Assembly (NCBI RefSeq): GCF_000379445.1
Contig: NZ_KB902239.1
Span: 124,145-188,144 of the forward strand
DNA length: 64,000 nt
Origin: Fangia hongkongensis FSC776 = DSM 21703
GTDB lineage: Bacteria > Pseudomonadota > Gammaproteobacteria > Francisellales > Francisellaceae
Direction of reading: 5' to 3'
Shown here: one piece after another, positions 26,607-36,212 of the stretch
How positions within the stretch are numbered: position 1 is the first letter of the stretch
How the letters are laid out: each line of letters begins with the position of its first letter
Notes under the pieces: model-generated
What the model was told of the DNA's origin: nothing
Database searches by the model: none
The model's input: only the letters and a program-made list of their open reading frames with translations
Translations under genes and position numbers: made by a program

Positions 26607-27437
26607 TCAATAATGTTCTGCCGATAAGTTATTGAGGTTTTTAAAATCAAAGAGCTTATGATCGAGAAGCTGGGAGGGCGCAATGTTTTGTAATGCACTG
26701 AAAATAGATTCTTTTCTTCCCGGAGTATTTTTCTCCATTTCTTTTAACATCTGCTTTATTGCTTGGCGTTGGAGGTTTTCTTGTGAGCCACAAAGATTGC
26801 ATGGAATAATGGGAAAGTTCATTAATTCAGCATAGCGTGCTGTTTCTTCTTCACTAATGTAGGCAAGTGGTCTAATGAGCATATTGCGGCCATCATCGCT
26901 TTTTAGTTTTGCGGGCATGGCTTTGGTTTGACCATTGTAAAATAAATTTAGAAAGAAGGTTTCAATGATGTCATCTTTGTGATGTCCTAGGGCAATTTTA
27001 GTCACATTGTGTTCATAGGCAAAATCATATAAGATTCCTCGTCGCATCCTAGAGCAAAGCCCACAAGTGGTTTTTCCCTCAGGAATAACACGCTTTACAA
27101 CAGAGTAGGTATCTCGCTCAATAATATGAAAGGGGATGTTTTTTTGCTTGAGATAGTTCGGTAGCACCTCCTCTGGAAAACCAGGCTGCTTTTGATCTAG
27201 ATTAACAGCAAGAAGCTCAAAGTGAATAGGAGCTTTTTTTTGCAAAAGGCATAGAAGTTCTAATAAGGCATAAGAATCCTTACCACCAGAGAGACAGACC
27301 ATAATCTTGTCTCCCTCTTCAATCATATTGAAATCTTCTATTGCTTTACCAATCTTTCTTAAAAGACGTTTTTCTAATTTGGCTGGAGTGAGTGTCGATA
27401 GATTCGTGTTTACTGCCGGAAGGTTTGATTTAATCAC
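26607..27437 (-). CDS. ttcA: tRNA 2-thiocytidine synthetase
   Basis: 276 residues of the PP-loop family: [12 protein letters not shown] is the ATP pyrophosphatase loop, [10 protein letters not shown] and CNLCGSQ give the cysteines that hold the [4Fe-4S] cluster and carry sulfur. It makes s2C32 in tRNA. The start codon is GTG without a clear Shine-Dalgarno; the N-terminal 30 residues precede the conserved fold, so the start is probable but not certain. Single gene. Confidence 0.94.
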   Translation of the reverse strand: MIKSNLPAVNTNLSTLTPAKLEKRLLRKIGKAIEDFNMIEEGDKIMVCLSGGKDSYALLELLCLLQKKAPIHFELLAVNLDQKQPGFPEEVLPNYLKQKNIPFHIIERDTYSVVKRVIPEGKTTCGLCSRMRRGILYDFAYEHNVTKIALGHHKDDIIETFFLNLFYNGQTKAMPAKLKSDDGRNMLIRPLAYISEEETARYAELMNFPIIPCNLCGSQENLQRQAIKQMLKEMEKNTPGRKESIFSALQNIAPSQLLDHKLFDFKNLNNLSAEHY

Positions 27438-27606
27438 GGAGAATAGATAAGGTTCATCAATTTGGCGTTATCATAACACAAAGCGTAAGATTTTTCTTTT
27501 GTTAGTGTATTATCTGTGCTATTAATTGAGGCTATTTTTATGCGCATTATAACCTGTTTTATAGTGCCTAAGTCAAAGTATAAAAACATGGGTGAATAAG
27601 TAACTT

Positions 27607-30600
27607 ATGAAATTGTTACATCTGAGCTGGGTAGTAAGTGAGGGCTTTTACAACAATGGAGTGCTTCATTTTTGGATAGAGACTACTAAGGATACCAATA
27701 AGGCGCCTTATTATCCATTTTCAGCAAATGAGTCCACGCTTGAGCGATTTATAGCAGAGTATATGAAAGAGCAATATATGCAAAAAGATATGCTAACGCT
27801 TATGTTGCCTTGCACTAAAGATGACTCACCAATTCCGTCTTTATTAATTGCAAATTTGTTGCAGCAAGAGGAGCGGGAAGTAGCGCTGCTTAAAGCTTTT
27901 CAAATTCCATCACTGCGTGTTTATGACTCACTGGTATTTTTAAAGTCATTGAATTTTCTGAGTTATTACCTTGATAAAAGCATTCAGCTTGCAGATGATG
28001 CAAAATTTTGGATTATGGTTGCTAGAGAATTATCAAAAGTCGTGTCATTTGATCAGTATATTCCTTCTTTGGTTGCAAAGTCAGCTTATAAGCACGACAG
28101 TTATGCGCCAAAATGGGAAATTTTCTCTCATGAATATAAAAAAAATATTGAGCGTCTTGCTGAATCCATGCCAAAATCAGCTTCCTTTCATATTGATACG
28201 ACACCGGTGAGTCTTGTCACACATTTTTGTGAAAATGAGCTTTCAAAGCTAATCTGGCAAACACCATTTCCACAAAAGCATATCAAGATGACAGCGGGGA
28301 GCTTCTTAGAAGAGGCAATGAGTACATCAAAGGCTTTTTACCTTAATGAGGAGACATGGCGCGTTTGGAAAAAATGGCGCAACAACTTAGCTTATGATCA
28401 TTTTGGCGCGCCTTTTAATTTAGGGATGAGAGTTATTGCGCCTGAAAGTGTTGATGGTAAGTGGCATTTAAGTTTCTTTTTGCAGTCAAAGGAAGACAGC
28501 GCATTTATACTTTCTTTAAAAGACTTTGAGGCAGCAGAGGGTGCTGAGATAAAGTTATATCAAAAGATGTTTGGTACCTCTATTGAGAAACATTTATTAT
28601 TACAGCTTGGCTATGCCTGTCGTTTATACTCACCTATTGAGCGCTTGTTTAATAAGGGCTTAGAGGTGGGGTCTGTGAGTCTATCTAAAGAGGAAGCGCA
28701 TCAGTTTTTAAAAGAAGATGCTTGGACACTTCATGCTTGTGGTTATCGTATTATCGTGCCTTCATGGTGGACAAAAAAAGGGCGGTTGAAGGCTAAAGTC
28801 AAAGTGAAGGCGCGAGCTAGCAAAAACAAAAGAGAAAAACTGCAAGACAATCCAAAGGGTTATTTGGAATATGATAATCTTGTAAAATTTGATTATAACT
28901 ATGCGATGGGTGAGCATGATTTGACTGAAGAGGAGTGGGCGGTATTTTTGGCTGCAAAGTCTGATTTAGTCTTCTTTAAAGGGCAGTGGGTGGAAGTCGA
29001 CCCGGTTGAAATGGGGCGAATTGCAAGTTTTATGGAGAGCTCTGCTCTGGCAGATCATGAAGGACAGGTTATCGACCTTCTGGAGGTTTCAGCAAATAAT
29101 GAGGCGTACGAGTTAGAGCTTGATGATGCCTTATCTTTGGTGCTAAATAATATCAATAACCATGCAGGGATCACTGAGCTTGAAACACCGCCTGCACTTA
29201 AAGCTGTGTTAAGAGATTATCAAAAAAGAGGGCTTAGTTGGCTTCACTATATGGAGTCAATCGGTCTTAATCCATGTTTGGCCGATGATATGGGGCTTGG
29301 TAAGACAATGCAAATCATTGCACTTTTATTACATGCGCCAAGGGAATTGCCCGCGCTTTTGGTTGCCCCCACCTCTGTTATTGGCAATTGGTATAAGGAA
29401 ATAATGCGCTTTGCGCCATCGTTAAAAGCACTTATTTACCATGGTACAAAAAGAAAATCGAAAAACACGCTGTCAGCTGTGCAAAAGGCAGATATTGTCA
29501 TTACATCTTTTGGACTTTTACGTCAAGAGAAAGGCTTTTTTCAATCACAAAAATTCTCGCGTATTATTGTTGATGAAGCACAAAACATCAAAAACCCGCT
29601 TGCTTCACAAACCAAGGCGCTTTGTGCGCTTGAAGCAGATTCACGTATTGCCTTAACAGGGACGCCGGTAGAGAATAGACTGATGGATTTATGGTCTATT
29701 TTCAATTTTTTAAATCCAGGTTATCTCGGTGCAAAAAATGAATTTAGAAAGCTCTTTGAGCTTCCGATTCAAAAAGAAAATGATGCGAGAAAAACGGATG
29801 TGTTAAAGTCAATGATTGAGCCTTTTATTTTGCGTAGAGTGAAATCAGATCAGTCAATTATTAAAGATTTACCAGCCAAAGTTGAGCAGAAGGTGTATTG
29901 TCAATTGACCAAAGAGCAGGCGGCCTTATATCAAAAGGTGGTTGATGAGGTGAAATACGAGCTTGATGAAGAAAAAGAGAATGCCAGCGCAATTTTCCTT
30001 TCCTCGCTTCTTCGTTTAAAACAAATATGTAACCATCCAGCACAACTTTTGCAAGATGGTAGTGAGTTTAGTGTTAAGCGCTCCATTAAGCTTGAGCGGC
30101 TGTTAGATATGGCTTCAGAGATTATTGAAAATGGTGAAAGCTTGCTAATATTTAGCCAATTCACCGAGGTTTGCCAAGAGCTACAAAGATTGATTCAGAA
30201 ACAAAATCACCCTTGTTATTATCTGCATGGTGGGACTTCTAGATCAAAAAGAGAGAAAATGATTGAAATGTTTCAATCAAAAAGCTCACCGCCTTCAGCA
30301 TTTGTGCTCTCACTTAAAGCCGGCGGGGTTGGTATTACTCTGACAAAGGCCAATCATGTGATTCACTTTGATAGGTGGTGGAACCCTGCTGTGGAAAATC
30401 AAGCAACCGATAGGGCGTATCGTATTGGTCAAAAAAAGTCAGTGTTTGTCCATAAATATATTACGCTTGGCACAATTGAAGAGCGTATTGATCAGATGAT
30501 TGAAGATAAGAAAATTGTGTCGGATAAGATTGTTGGTTCGGGAGAGTCGTGGTTAAGCAATCTAACAACAAAATCCTTTATGGACTTAATTCAACTTAAA

Positions 30601-30621
30601 AATGAAATGGTGGCAGAATGA
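27607..30621 (+). CDS. SNF2-family helicase-like ATPase
   Basis: 1004 residues. The C-terminal half is a full SNF2 engine: motif I DDMGLGKTMQ (about residue 560), motif Ia/Ib, motif II VDEAQNIKN (about 655), motif III LTGTPVENRLMDLW, then the RecA-like lobe 2 with SQFTEV, LSLKAGGVGITLTKA and DRAYRIGQKKSVFVHK. The N-terminal ~480 residues contain the SNF2-associated region seen in bacterial members. The next gene overlaps by 4 bases and encodes a SWIM zinc-finger protein, the recurrent partner of such bacterial SNF2 ATPases. It should translocate on duplex DNA; its biological role is not established. Confidence 0.93.
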   Translation: MKLLHLSWVVSEGFYNNGVLHFWIETTKDTNKAPYYPFSANESTLERFIAEYMKEQYMQKDMLTLMLPCTKDDSPIPSLLIANLLQQEEREVALLKAFQIPSLRVYDSLVFLKSLNFLSYYLDKSIQLADDAKFWIMVARELSKVVSFDQYIPSLVAKSAYKHDSYAPKWEIFSHEYKKNIERLAESMPKSASFHIDTTPVSLVTHFCENELSKLIWQTPFPQKHIKMTAGSFLEEAMSTSKAFYLNEETWRVWKKWRNNLAYDHFGAPFNLGMRVIAPESVDGKWHLSFFLQSKEDSAFILSLKDFEAAEGAEIKLYQKMFGTSIEKHLLLQLGYACRLYSPIERLFNKGLEVGSVSLSKEEAHQFLKEDAWTLHACGYRIIVPSWWTKKGRLKAKVKVKARASKNKREKLQDNPKGYLEYDNLVKFDYNYAMGEHDLTEEEWAVFLAAKSDLVFFKGQWVEVDPVEMGRIASFMESSALADHEGQVIDLLEVSANNEAYELELDDALSLVLNNINNHAGITELETPPALKAVLRDYQKRGLSWLHYMESIGLNPCLADDMGLGKTMQIIALLLHAPRELPALLVAPTSVIGNWYKEIMRFAPSLKALIYHGTKRKSKNTLSAVQKADIVITSFGLLRQEKGFFQSQKFSRIIVDEAQNIKNPLASQTKALCALEADSRIALTGTPVENRLMDLWSIFNFLNPGYLGAKNEFRKLFELPIQKENDARKTDVLKSMIEPFILRRVKSDQSIIKDLPAKVEQKVYCQLTKEQAALYQKVVDEVKYELDEEKENASAIFLSSLLRLKQICNHPAQLLQDGSEFSVKRSIKLERLLDMASEIIENGESLLIFSQFTEVCQELQRLIQKQNHPCYYLHGGTSRSKREKMIEMFQSKSSPPSAFVLSLKAGGVGITLTKANHVIHFDRWWNPAVENQATDRAYRIGQKKSVFVHKYITLGTIEERIDQMIEDKKIVSDKIVGSGESWLSNLTTKSFMDLIQLKNEMVAE

Positions 30622-31445
30622 GTCAGTCAAAAAGCTGGTGGGGAAAACTCTTTCTTGAGAGATTAAGTGAGTTGATGGACGCTGGGAGACTCTCTCGAGG
30701 AAGCGCTTATGCCTCGGAGTATCGTGTGATTAATTTTAATATCACTGCAAATAAAGTTACAGCGACAATAAGAGGGAATAAAAATCCGTATTTTGGCGTG
30801 CACCATGAACCAAAATATCAAGTTACGGTTGATTTTAATGCGATTAGTAAAAAGAGTTGGAGTGATATCATTGATCGGATTTGCATGAATCCAGGTTGGT
30901 TATCAAAGCTTATGCTAAATGAGCTTCCATCCGATATCGATGATGCATTTGGGGAGTTTGGTCTATTGCCTAAGAGCGCCAAAGATGTAAAAAGCAGCTG
31001 TAGCTGCCCTGATTATATCTCGCCTTGCAAGCATATTGCTGGGGTGTATTATAAGCTTGCCAATATGCTTGATAGTGATCCAATGCAGTTATTTTCACTA
31101 AGAGGGATATCATTAGTAGAGTTGGATGCTGAGCTTAGAAAAAATAAGCTTGGGAAAGCGTTTTCAGAGCATCTCAATGCAGAGATTGAGATTAACTGGA
31201 TTGAAGAAAATGCGCAGTTTTCCGAGTTATGTCATCGTGATTTAGCAGTACTACCAAGTGCAAAAAACTACTGGGAGATGGGGGAGGTTCAGCTTGAAGA
31301 TGCTACAGGAGAGCCGATTGATGCTGCTGTGATCAAAAAGCAAGGTGACTACCCTGAATTCTGGCAGAAAAAAGCCTCATTTATTGATACGATGGAGCAT
31401 ATATATCGCTATGTGAAGCTAAAAAATAAGAAAAGATTGTTTTAG
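30618..31445 (+). CDS. SWIM zinc-finger protein paired with SNF2 ATPase
   Basis: 275 residues. The SWIM motif reads SCSCPDYISPCKHIAGVYY at about residues 123-141, with the Cys-x-Cys...Cys-x-His ligands intact. Around it are a conserved N-terminal WWGKLFLERL helix and a charged C-terminal half without a known domain. It starts within the SNF2 stop (ATGA), so the two products are made together and presumably act as a complex on DNA. Convergent with accA. Confidence 0.9.
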   Translation: MSQSKSWWGKLFLERLSELMDAGRLSRGSAYASEYRVINFNITANKVTATIRGNKNPYFGVHHEPKYQVTVDFNAISKKSWSDIIDRICMNPGWLSKLMLNELPSDIDDAFGEFGLLPKSAKDVKSSCSCPDYISPCKHIAGVYYKLANMLDSDPMQLFSLRGISLVELDAELRKNKLGKAFSEHLNAEIEINWIEENAQFSELCHRDLAVLPSAKNYWEMGEVQLEDATGEPIDAAVIKKQGDYPEFWQKKASFIDTMEHIYRYVKLKNKKRLF

Positions 31446-31536
31446 TAGATTAAGGGTGTCTTATTCGCTAACAGATATAATATGTTAGAGGATATGGTTA
31501 TGTTATGATTCGTGAAAAAGGTAAAAGAGAAAAATA

Positions 31537-32484
31537 CTATTCATCAAAAGCGCCAAACGACATAAGCTTTTGATAGCGAAGCTCTTCTCTTGATGTATCA
31601 TCAAGCTTGGATAAATCGCTGAGTAATCTTGTTAAGGTTGATTGAATCTCTTCGGCAGTTTGATCAACATTGCGATGTGCGCCACCTAAAGGCTCTTTAA
31701 TAACTTCATCAATAATATTAAGCTCTTTTAAACGATTTGCGGTGATTCCCATAATCTCTGCAGCATCAGCTGCTTTATCCGCAGTTTTCCATAAGATAGA
31801 AGCGCAGCCTTCAGGTGAAATAGTAGCAAAATAGCTATACTCTAGCATCACAAGCTTATCGCCGACGCCAATACCAAGTGCGCCACCAGAGCATCCCTCA
31901 CCGATTACAACGCAAATAATAGGAACATTTAACTTTGCCATTTCCATTAGATTTCGTGCGATAGCTTCACTTTGTCCGCGTTCTTCTGCTTTAATGCCAG
32001 GGTAGGCGCCAGGAGTGTCAATAAATGTAATAACCGGGACAGAGAATTTCTCTGCAAGCTTCATTAATCGAAGTGCTTTTCGATAGCCCTCTGGGTGCAT
32101 CATGCCAAAATTGTGGCGAAGCTTATCTTTTGTCTTACGGCCTTTCTCTTGACCAATGACCATAACAGATTGACCATTTAAACCTGCCAATCCGCCTATT
32201 ACGGCTTTGTCATCTGCAAAAGCCCGATCACCATGAAGCTCTTGGAAGTCATCAAAAATTTTATTAACAAGATCAAGGAAATAAGGACGTTCTGGATGTC
32301 TAGCGAGTTGAATGATTTGCCAGTCAGATAGTGAACTATAGACTTTTTTCATTAATTCAGAGGTGCGTGTTTGTAGTTTGTTAATTTCTTTTTGAATATC
32401 CTCATTATGAGTGTCGGATTTTGCGAGTGCTTCAATTTTCGCTTCAAGTTCAGCGATAGGTTTTTCAAATTCAAGAAATTGCAT
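31537..32484 (-). CDS. accA: Acetyl-CoA carboxylase carboxyltransferase subunit alpha
   Basis: 315 residues, standard length. It has the family start ([18 protein letters not shown]), the crotonase-fold core with [26 protein letters not shown] in pieces, [16 protein letters not shown] and [19 protein letters not shown]. With AccD it transfers the carboxyl group from biotin to acetyl-CoA, the committed step of fatty acid synthesis. AGGGATATCC upstream of ATG gives its RBS. The MFS gene lies directly upstream, 16 bases away, in the same direction. Confidence 0.97.
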   Translation of the reverse strand: MQFLEFEKPIAELEAKIEALAKSDTHNEDIQKEINKLQTRTSELMKKVYSSLSDWQIIQLARHPERPYFLDLVNKIFDDFQELHGDRAFADDKAVIGGLAGLNGQSVMVIGQEKGRKTKDKLRHNFGMMHPEGYRKALRLMKLAEKFSVPVITFIDTPGAYPGIKAEERGQSEAIARNLMEMAKLNVPIICVVIGEGCSGGALGIGVGDKLVMLEYSYFATISPEGCASILWKTADKAADAAEIMGITANRLKELNIIDEVIKEPLGGAHRNVDQTAEEIQSTLTRLLSDLSKLDDTSREELRYQKLMSFGAFDE

Positions 32485-32499
32485 GGATATCCCTTTTTA

Positions 32500-33786
32500 C
32501 TAAATTTGGCGTTTACAATACGTTTCTTTAATGAATAAAGCAAATATAATACTGATTATAAACCCAATTAGCAAAATTCCCATACCAAAATTTAGCCCAG
32601 CTGCGGCCATTGGTTCATGACCTAGAGCATGATTAAAGCTTGTTGTGATGATACCAAAAAGTGGCATTGCAATAACGCCTCCCCATAGAAGTGAATTGAT
32701 CGAAACAATACTGGTTGCAACAGCGTTATTTTTCATATCATTAATCTCACCAACCAGTGGATAAGCGACAGTTTGTGCACTTGTAACAAATCCCAAAAGG
32801 AAGAAAAGTACACATAAGCCAAGGATATTAACATTACTGAACATTAAAATGGCAATGATAATCACTGAGGAAACAGCGCCGAGAATAAGTGGTGTTTTTC
32901 TGCGCTGTAGCTTTCCAGTTAGCCAGCCCCAAAAAGGATAAGCAAAGATCATTCCAAGGAATAAAAACCCTGTAATGGAGCGCGCATCCAATATGCTAAC
33001 CCCTTGGGTTTTGACTAAATATTCATTTGACCACATGCCGCCTAGCATCCATGTGCCAATGTTAATCAGTCCAACATAAAGGCCGCAAAACCAGTTTTGC
33101 GGTTTTTTAAGAATGTTTTTAAGACTTGAAAATACAGCTTCTTCCTTTAAAGATTGAAGTTGTGTTTTTCTATCTTCCCTTAATGACTTTGGTGCATCTC
33201 TAACAATCGTTAAAATAGATACGGCCAAAACAAGGCCGAATAAGCCAATAACTAATAAGGTGCTCTTAAGACCAACAGCATCAAGAAGGTGCCCTACAGG
33301 TGCTTGTGCAGCATAGCCTCCAAGCATGCCGATGGCGATAATAATGCCAATAACAAGTCCAAGCTTTTGAGCCGGGAACCAATTTGTTGCAATGCGAACA
33401 CAACCAACAAGGCTAAAGCTTGCACCAAGACCCATTAAAAGTCGTGAGATCGCAAGAAGGTAGACATTTTGTGTCATGGAGAACATTAAAATGCTTAATG
33501 CGCATACTGTTAGTGCTATTGCAATTGCATAACGTGGAGAAAATCGATCCAAAATATAAGCTGCTGGAATAAGCCCTAATATATTTGTATAAAAGTACAA
33601 GCTTGAGATAAAGCTTATGCTGACAGGGGTCAATGATTGGTATTCGCTTAAGATGGCTGGTGTAAGGGTGTTAAAGGCATTGCCAAGGCCAAATTCAAAA
33701 AAGAAGAAAAAAGAAATCAACAGCACGGTTGCCCATGAACGCACTAGCGATATTTCAGTTAATTTAGCTTGATATGTGTTTTCCAT
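32500..33786 (-). CDS. Major facilitator superfamily transporter
   Basis: 428 residues from the ATG at 33786 (AGGGAG site 5 bases upstream; the frame is open 18 codons further). Twelve hydrophobic helices. The loop 2-3 motif reads ILDRFSPRYAIA, and RLLMGLGASFSLVGCVRIATNWF fits helix 4-5 of the family. The sequence most resembles the metabolite carriers of the ACS/phosphate-sugar type that are numerous in Francisella; the substrate cannot be told. Probably co-transcribed with accA, 16 bases on. Confidence 0.88.
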   Translation of the reverse strand: MENTYQAKLTEISLVRSWATVLLISFFFFFEFGLGNAFNTLTPAILSEYQSLTPVSISFISSLYFYTNILGLIPAAYILDRFSPRYAIAIALTVCALSILMFSMTQNVYLLAISRLLMGLGASFSLVGCVRIATNWFPAQKLGLVIGIIIAIGMLGGYAAQAPVGHLLDAVGLKSTLLVIGLFGLVLAVSILTIVRDAPKSLREDRKTQLQSLKEEAVFSSLKNILKKPQNWFCGLYVGLINIGTWMLGGMWSNEYLVKTQGVSILDARSITGFLFLGMIFAYPFWGWLTGKLQRRKTPLILGAVSSVIIIAILMFSNVNILGLCVLFFLLGFVTSAQTVAYPLVGEINDMKNNAVATSIVSINSLLWGGVIAMPLFGIITTSFNHALGHEPMAAAGLNFGMGILLIGFIISIIFALFIKETYCKRQI

Positions 33787-33977
33787 GAATGCTCCCTGTT
33801 CAGCAAAAGTGAAGGCGATAATATACAGAAAAGTTAACATTTTTACAATCTAAATATTTAGTTATAGTAAAGTGAATAAATATCCATCGATGCATTAATG
33901 TGGGGAAAAGTACTGCTTGGATAGCAGGAAAATCTAAAAATTAAAAACCTTATGGTTTCTCTTGTGGCAATTTTCGT

Positions 33978-34141
33978 TATAATACTCGCTTGGCTGTTAA
34001 AACAGTCGTCTAACTTGCGGTGCGCAAAATGGTTGTTTTGTCGTTAAGTGTTAAGCTTAGAGTTCTTACGAAAAGGATGCCAAAATGTGTAACGCTCGTT
34101 TCTACAATAGATTCTAACCAATCTGACTATGGGTTGGTTTT
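33978..34141 (+). promoter_or_regulatory. Promoter and structured leader of greA
   Basis: A TATAAT at 33978-33983 is the best -10 in the 398-base gap between the MFS gene and greA; its -35 is poor. About 150 bases later a stem of nine pairs with two G-U (AACCAATCT with GGGTTGGTT, 34116-34139, loop GACTAT) is followed by TTTAAG. It lies 45 bases ahead of greA. The layout fits a leader RNA with an attenuator, as in the E. coli greA leader. Nothing else of note is seen in the gap. Confidence 0.45.
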
Positions 34142-34184
34142 AAGTTTCTATGAAAAGGCGTAAATAGACTAAGTGGAAAGAAAA

Positions 34185-34667
34185 ATGGTAACACAACGTA
34201 TTCCTATGACTGTGCAAGGTGAGCTTGCGCTTAAAGATGAGTTAAAAGATTTAAAAAGTGTTCAAAGACCTAAGGTTATTGCGGCTATTGCTGAGGCAAG
34301 AGAGCATGGTGACTTAAAGGAAAATGCAGAATATCATGCAGCAAGGGAGCAGCAAAGTTTTATTGAAGGGCGAATTAAAGAGCTGGAAGGCAAGCTGTCA
34401 AATGCACAGGTGATAGATGTCACTAAAATTGCCAATGCAGGAAAGGTGATTTTTGGTGCGACAGTGATGCTTTTTAATGTAGAGAGTGAAGAAGAGATAA
34501 GCTATCAGGTCGTTGGAGAGGATGAGGCAGATATTAAACAGAATAAGGTTTCTGTCAGCTCGCCATTGGCGCGCGCATTGATTGGTAAAGAAGAAGGTGA
34601 TGAGGTGGCAGTAAAAACACCTGCTGGCGTTACAGATTATGAGATTATCTCGGTGGAGTACCTTTAA
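34185..34667 (+). CDS. greA: Transcription elongation factor GreA
   Basis: 160 residues from the ATG at 34185 (GGAAAG upstream; a GTG at 34173 is less likely), close to the usual 158. N-terminal coiled coil with [20 protein letters not shown], in which the Asp and Glu at the tip act on the RNA polymerase active site, and a C-terminal FKBP-like domain with [18 protein letters not shown]. It rescues arrested RNA polymerase by stimulating transcript cleavage. In many relatives it follows carAB; here it follows a leader region. Confidence 0.97.
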   Translation: MVTQRIPMTVQGELALKDELKDLKSVQRPKVIAAIAEAREHGDLKENAEYHAAREQQSFIEGRIKELEGKLSNAQVIDVTKIANAGKVIFGATVMLFNVESEEEISYQVVGEDEADIKQNKVSVSSPLARALIGKEEGDEVAVKTPAGVTDYEIISVEYL

Positions 34668-34670
34668 TTT

Positions 34671-35579
34671 ATGAATTATCTGTTACTCCTATTAATCGGT
34701 GCAATTTGGGGGGCGCAGTTTGTGCTGATTGATGCCTCACTTATTGCCTTTTCTCCAGAGCAGCTTGCTTTATTTCGTACATTTTATGCGGTTGTTTTTT
34801 TAGTATTATTTTGTCTGATTTTAAATATACGAAGATCCAATGCGCGCTCTTTAACTGATTGGGTTAAAGTGGCTTCAATTGGCGTTTTGGAAGTGGTAAT
34901 TCCTTTTACCTTAGTCATGTGGGCACAACAGTTTTTAACCGGAAGCATGGCATCAATTTTGATGGGAACTATTCCTTTTTTCACTTTGCTTTTAGTTATG
35001 CTTACTAAAGTCGAGCGGGCAAGTGTCTCAAAGTTTGTTGCCATGATTGTTGGATTTATTGGGCTTTTGGTGTTGCTCGCGCCTGATTTACTCTCAAGTG
35101 GTCTTTCTGGCTCAGTTGTTCCAAAACTTGCGATTTTGCTTGGATCACTTTCATTTGCAGGTGCGCTTATTGTGATTAAGAGCATGCCAAAGGAAAATGC
35201 ATTTATTTTGTCTCGCGATGCATTTGCCTTTGGGACTGTGATTATGTTTGTGATTAACCTTGCGCAGGGGAATTTATCAGATTTACATTTTCCATTGATA
35301 CCGGTAACAACTTCGGTTGTTTTAGGTGTGTTTTGCTCCGGTCTTGTCTATGTGCTTTATGTCTATTTAATCAAACGTGCAGGAGCTGGTTTCTGTTCGC
35401 TGTCAAATTACCTTGTTCCGCTTTTTGGCAGTGTTCTTGGTGTTTTGATTATGAATGACCATATTACATTAAGAATGGTTGTGGCATGCCTTTTGATTTT
35501 GCTTTCTATTGCTGTTGAGCCATTTTTAAGTTATTTGAAGTATATTGTTAAATCTCGACAAGGCGCTAAAAGTGCTTGA
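34671..35579 (+). CDS. EamA/DMT-family membrane transporter
   Basis: 302 residues with ten predicted helices in two EamA repeats (about 1-135 and 145-290). Features of the family: LLLIGAIWGAQFVLIDASL at the start, ...MLTKVERASVSKFVAMIVGFIGLLVLL between repeats and VPLFGSVLGVLIMND in repeat 2. Substrates in the family include amino acids and metabolites, mostly as exporters. It starts 4 bases after greA, so it depends on the same transcript. No gene-specific hint at a substrate. Confidence 0.88.
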   Translation: MNYLLLLLIGAIWGAQFVLIDASLIAFSPEQLALFRTFYAVVFLVLFCLILNIRRSNARSLTDWVKVASIGVLEVVIPFTLVMWAQQFLTGSMASILMGTIPFFTLLLVMLTKVERASVSKFVAMIVGFIGLLVLLAPDLLSSGLSGSVVPKLAILLGSLSFAGALIVIKSMPKENAFILSRDAFAFGTVIMFVINLAQGNLSDLHFPLIPVTTSVVLGVFCSGLVYVLYVYLIKRAGAGFCSLSNYLVPLFGSVLGVLIMNDHITLRMVVACLLILLSIAVEPFLSYLKYIVKSRQGAKSA

Positions 35580-35636
35580 TGTGCTAGAGTCATATTTTGT
35601 ATACTATTTTCATGGTTAATTTGTAAAATTATCATT

Positions 35637-36200
35637 TTGAAAAAAGTTCTGTTGATTTTGCCCTTCTTGCTTACAGGATGTGCAAGTACAAATGAGGTTG
35701 TTTCAAGTTCAATAGAGAATACTGTTGCTTCTGGAACATCAACTGTACAATACCAAGACGATAAGCCTGTTACAGTGCCAAAAGGTTCATCTGCTTATAT
35801 TGCCTATCCAAATGAAGGACATGATGATTATAAAATCTATGTAGATAGTGCAAAGCAAACAATGTCAGTTATTACCAAATGCTTTAAACCTTATCTTGGG
35901 AAACTTGGTGAGGCGGATAGTTATCAAAGTGCGCGTGTTGAATATCTAAAGGCGCAAAAAGAAGGCTATGAGCTTTTTATATTGCCTAGAATACAGAGTT
36001 GGACTGATAGTTATACGCTTTTTACTGGCGTTGCAGACAAGGTATCATTAACCCTCAAGATTTATTCACTTAAAACCAACTCGATGCTAGATTCAGTTGA
36101 GATAACAGGGGAAAGCTCAAGGATGCCAGGATATGAAAAAACACCGATGGAGCTTTTAGAAAAGCCGCTATCCTCAGTAGCAAAAACAGTTTTTGTTTAA
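35637..36200 (+). CDS. DUF4823-like lipoprotein
   Basis: 187 residues, starting at a TTG (MKKVLLILPFLLTGCAST). The lipobox LLTGC (Cys15) is perfect, so it is a lipoprotein. The mature protein has the pattern of the DUF4823 family: a SSAYIAYP strand, Lys-Ile-Tyr with residues of a serine patch, YELFILPRIQSWTD and a C-terminal TPMELLEKPL helix. The function of the family is unknown. The start has no clear Shine-Dalgarno, but no ATG is available before the lipobox. Read convergent to mltA, 12 bases away. Confidence 0.78.
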   Translation: MKKVLLILPFLLTGCASTNEVVSSSIENTVASGTSTVQYQDDKPVTVPKGSSAYIAYPNEGHDDYKIYVDSAKQTMSVITKCFKPYLGKLGEADSYQSARVEYLKAQKEGYELFILPRIQSWTDSYTLFTGVADKVSLTLKIYSLKTNSMLDSVEITGESSRMPGYEKTPMELLEKPLSSVAKTVFV

Positions 36201-36212
36201 GTGGTTTAATCT

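Noticed and set aside
34029-34163. A 44-codon frame within the greA leader
   Set aside because: No ribosome binding site, overlaps the leader hairpin, and the composition gives no sign of a real product.
34784-35185. A 133-codon minus-strand frame inside the EamA transporter gene
   Set aside because: Antisense of membrane-helix codons; no ribosome site.
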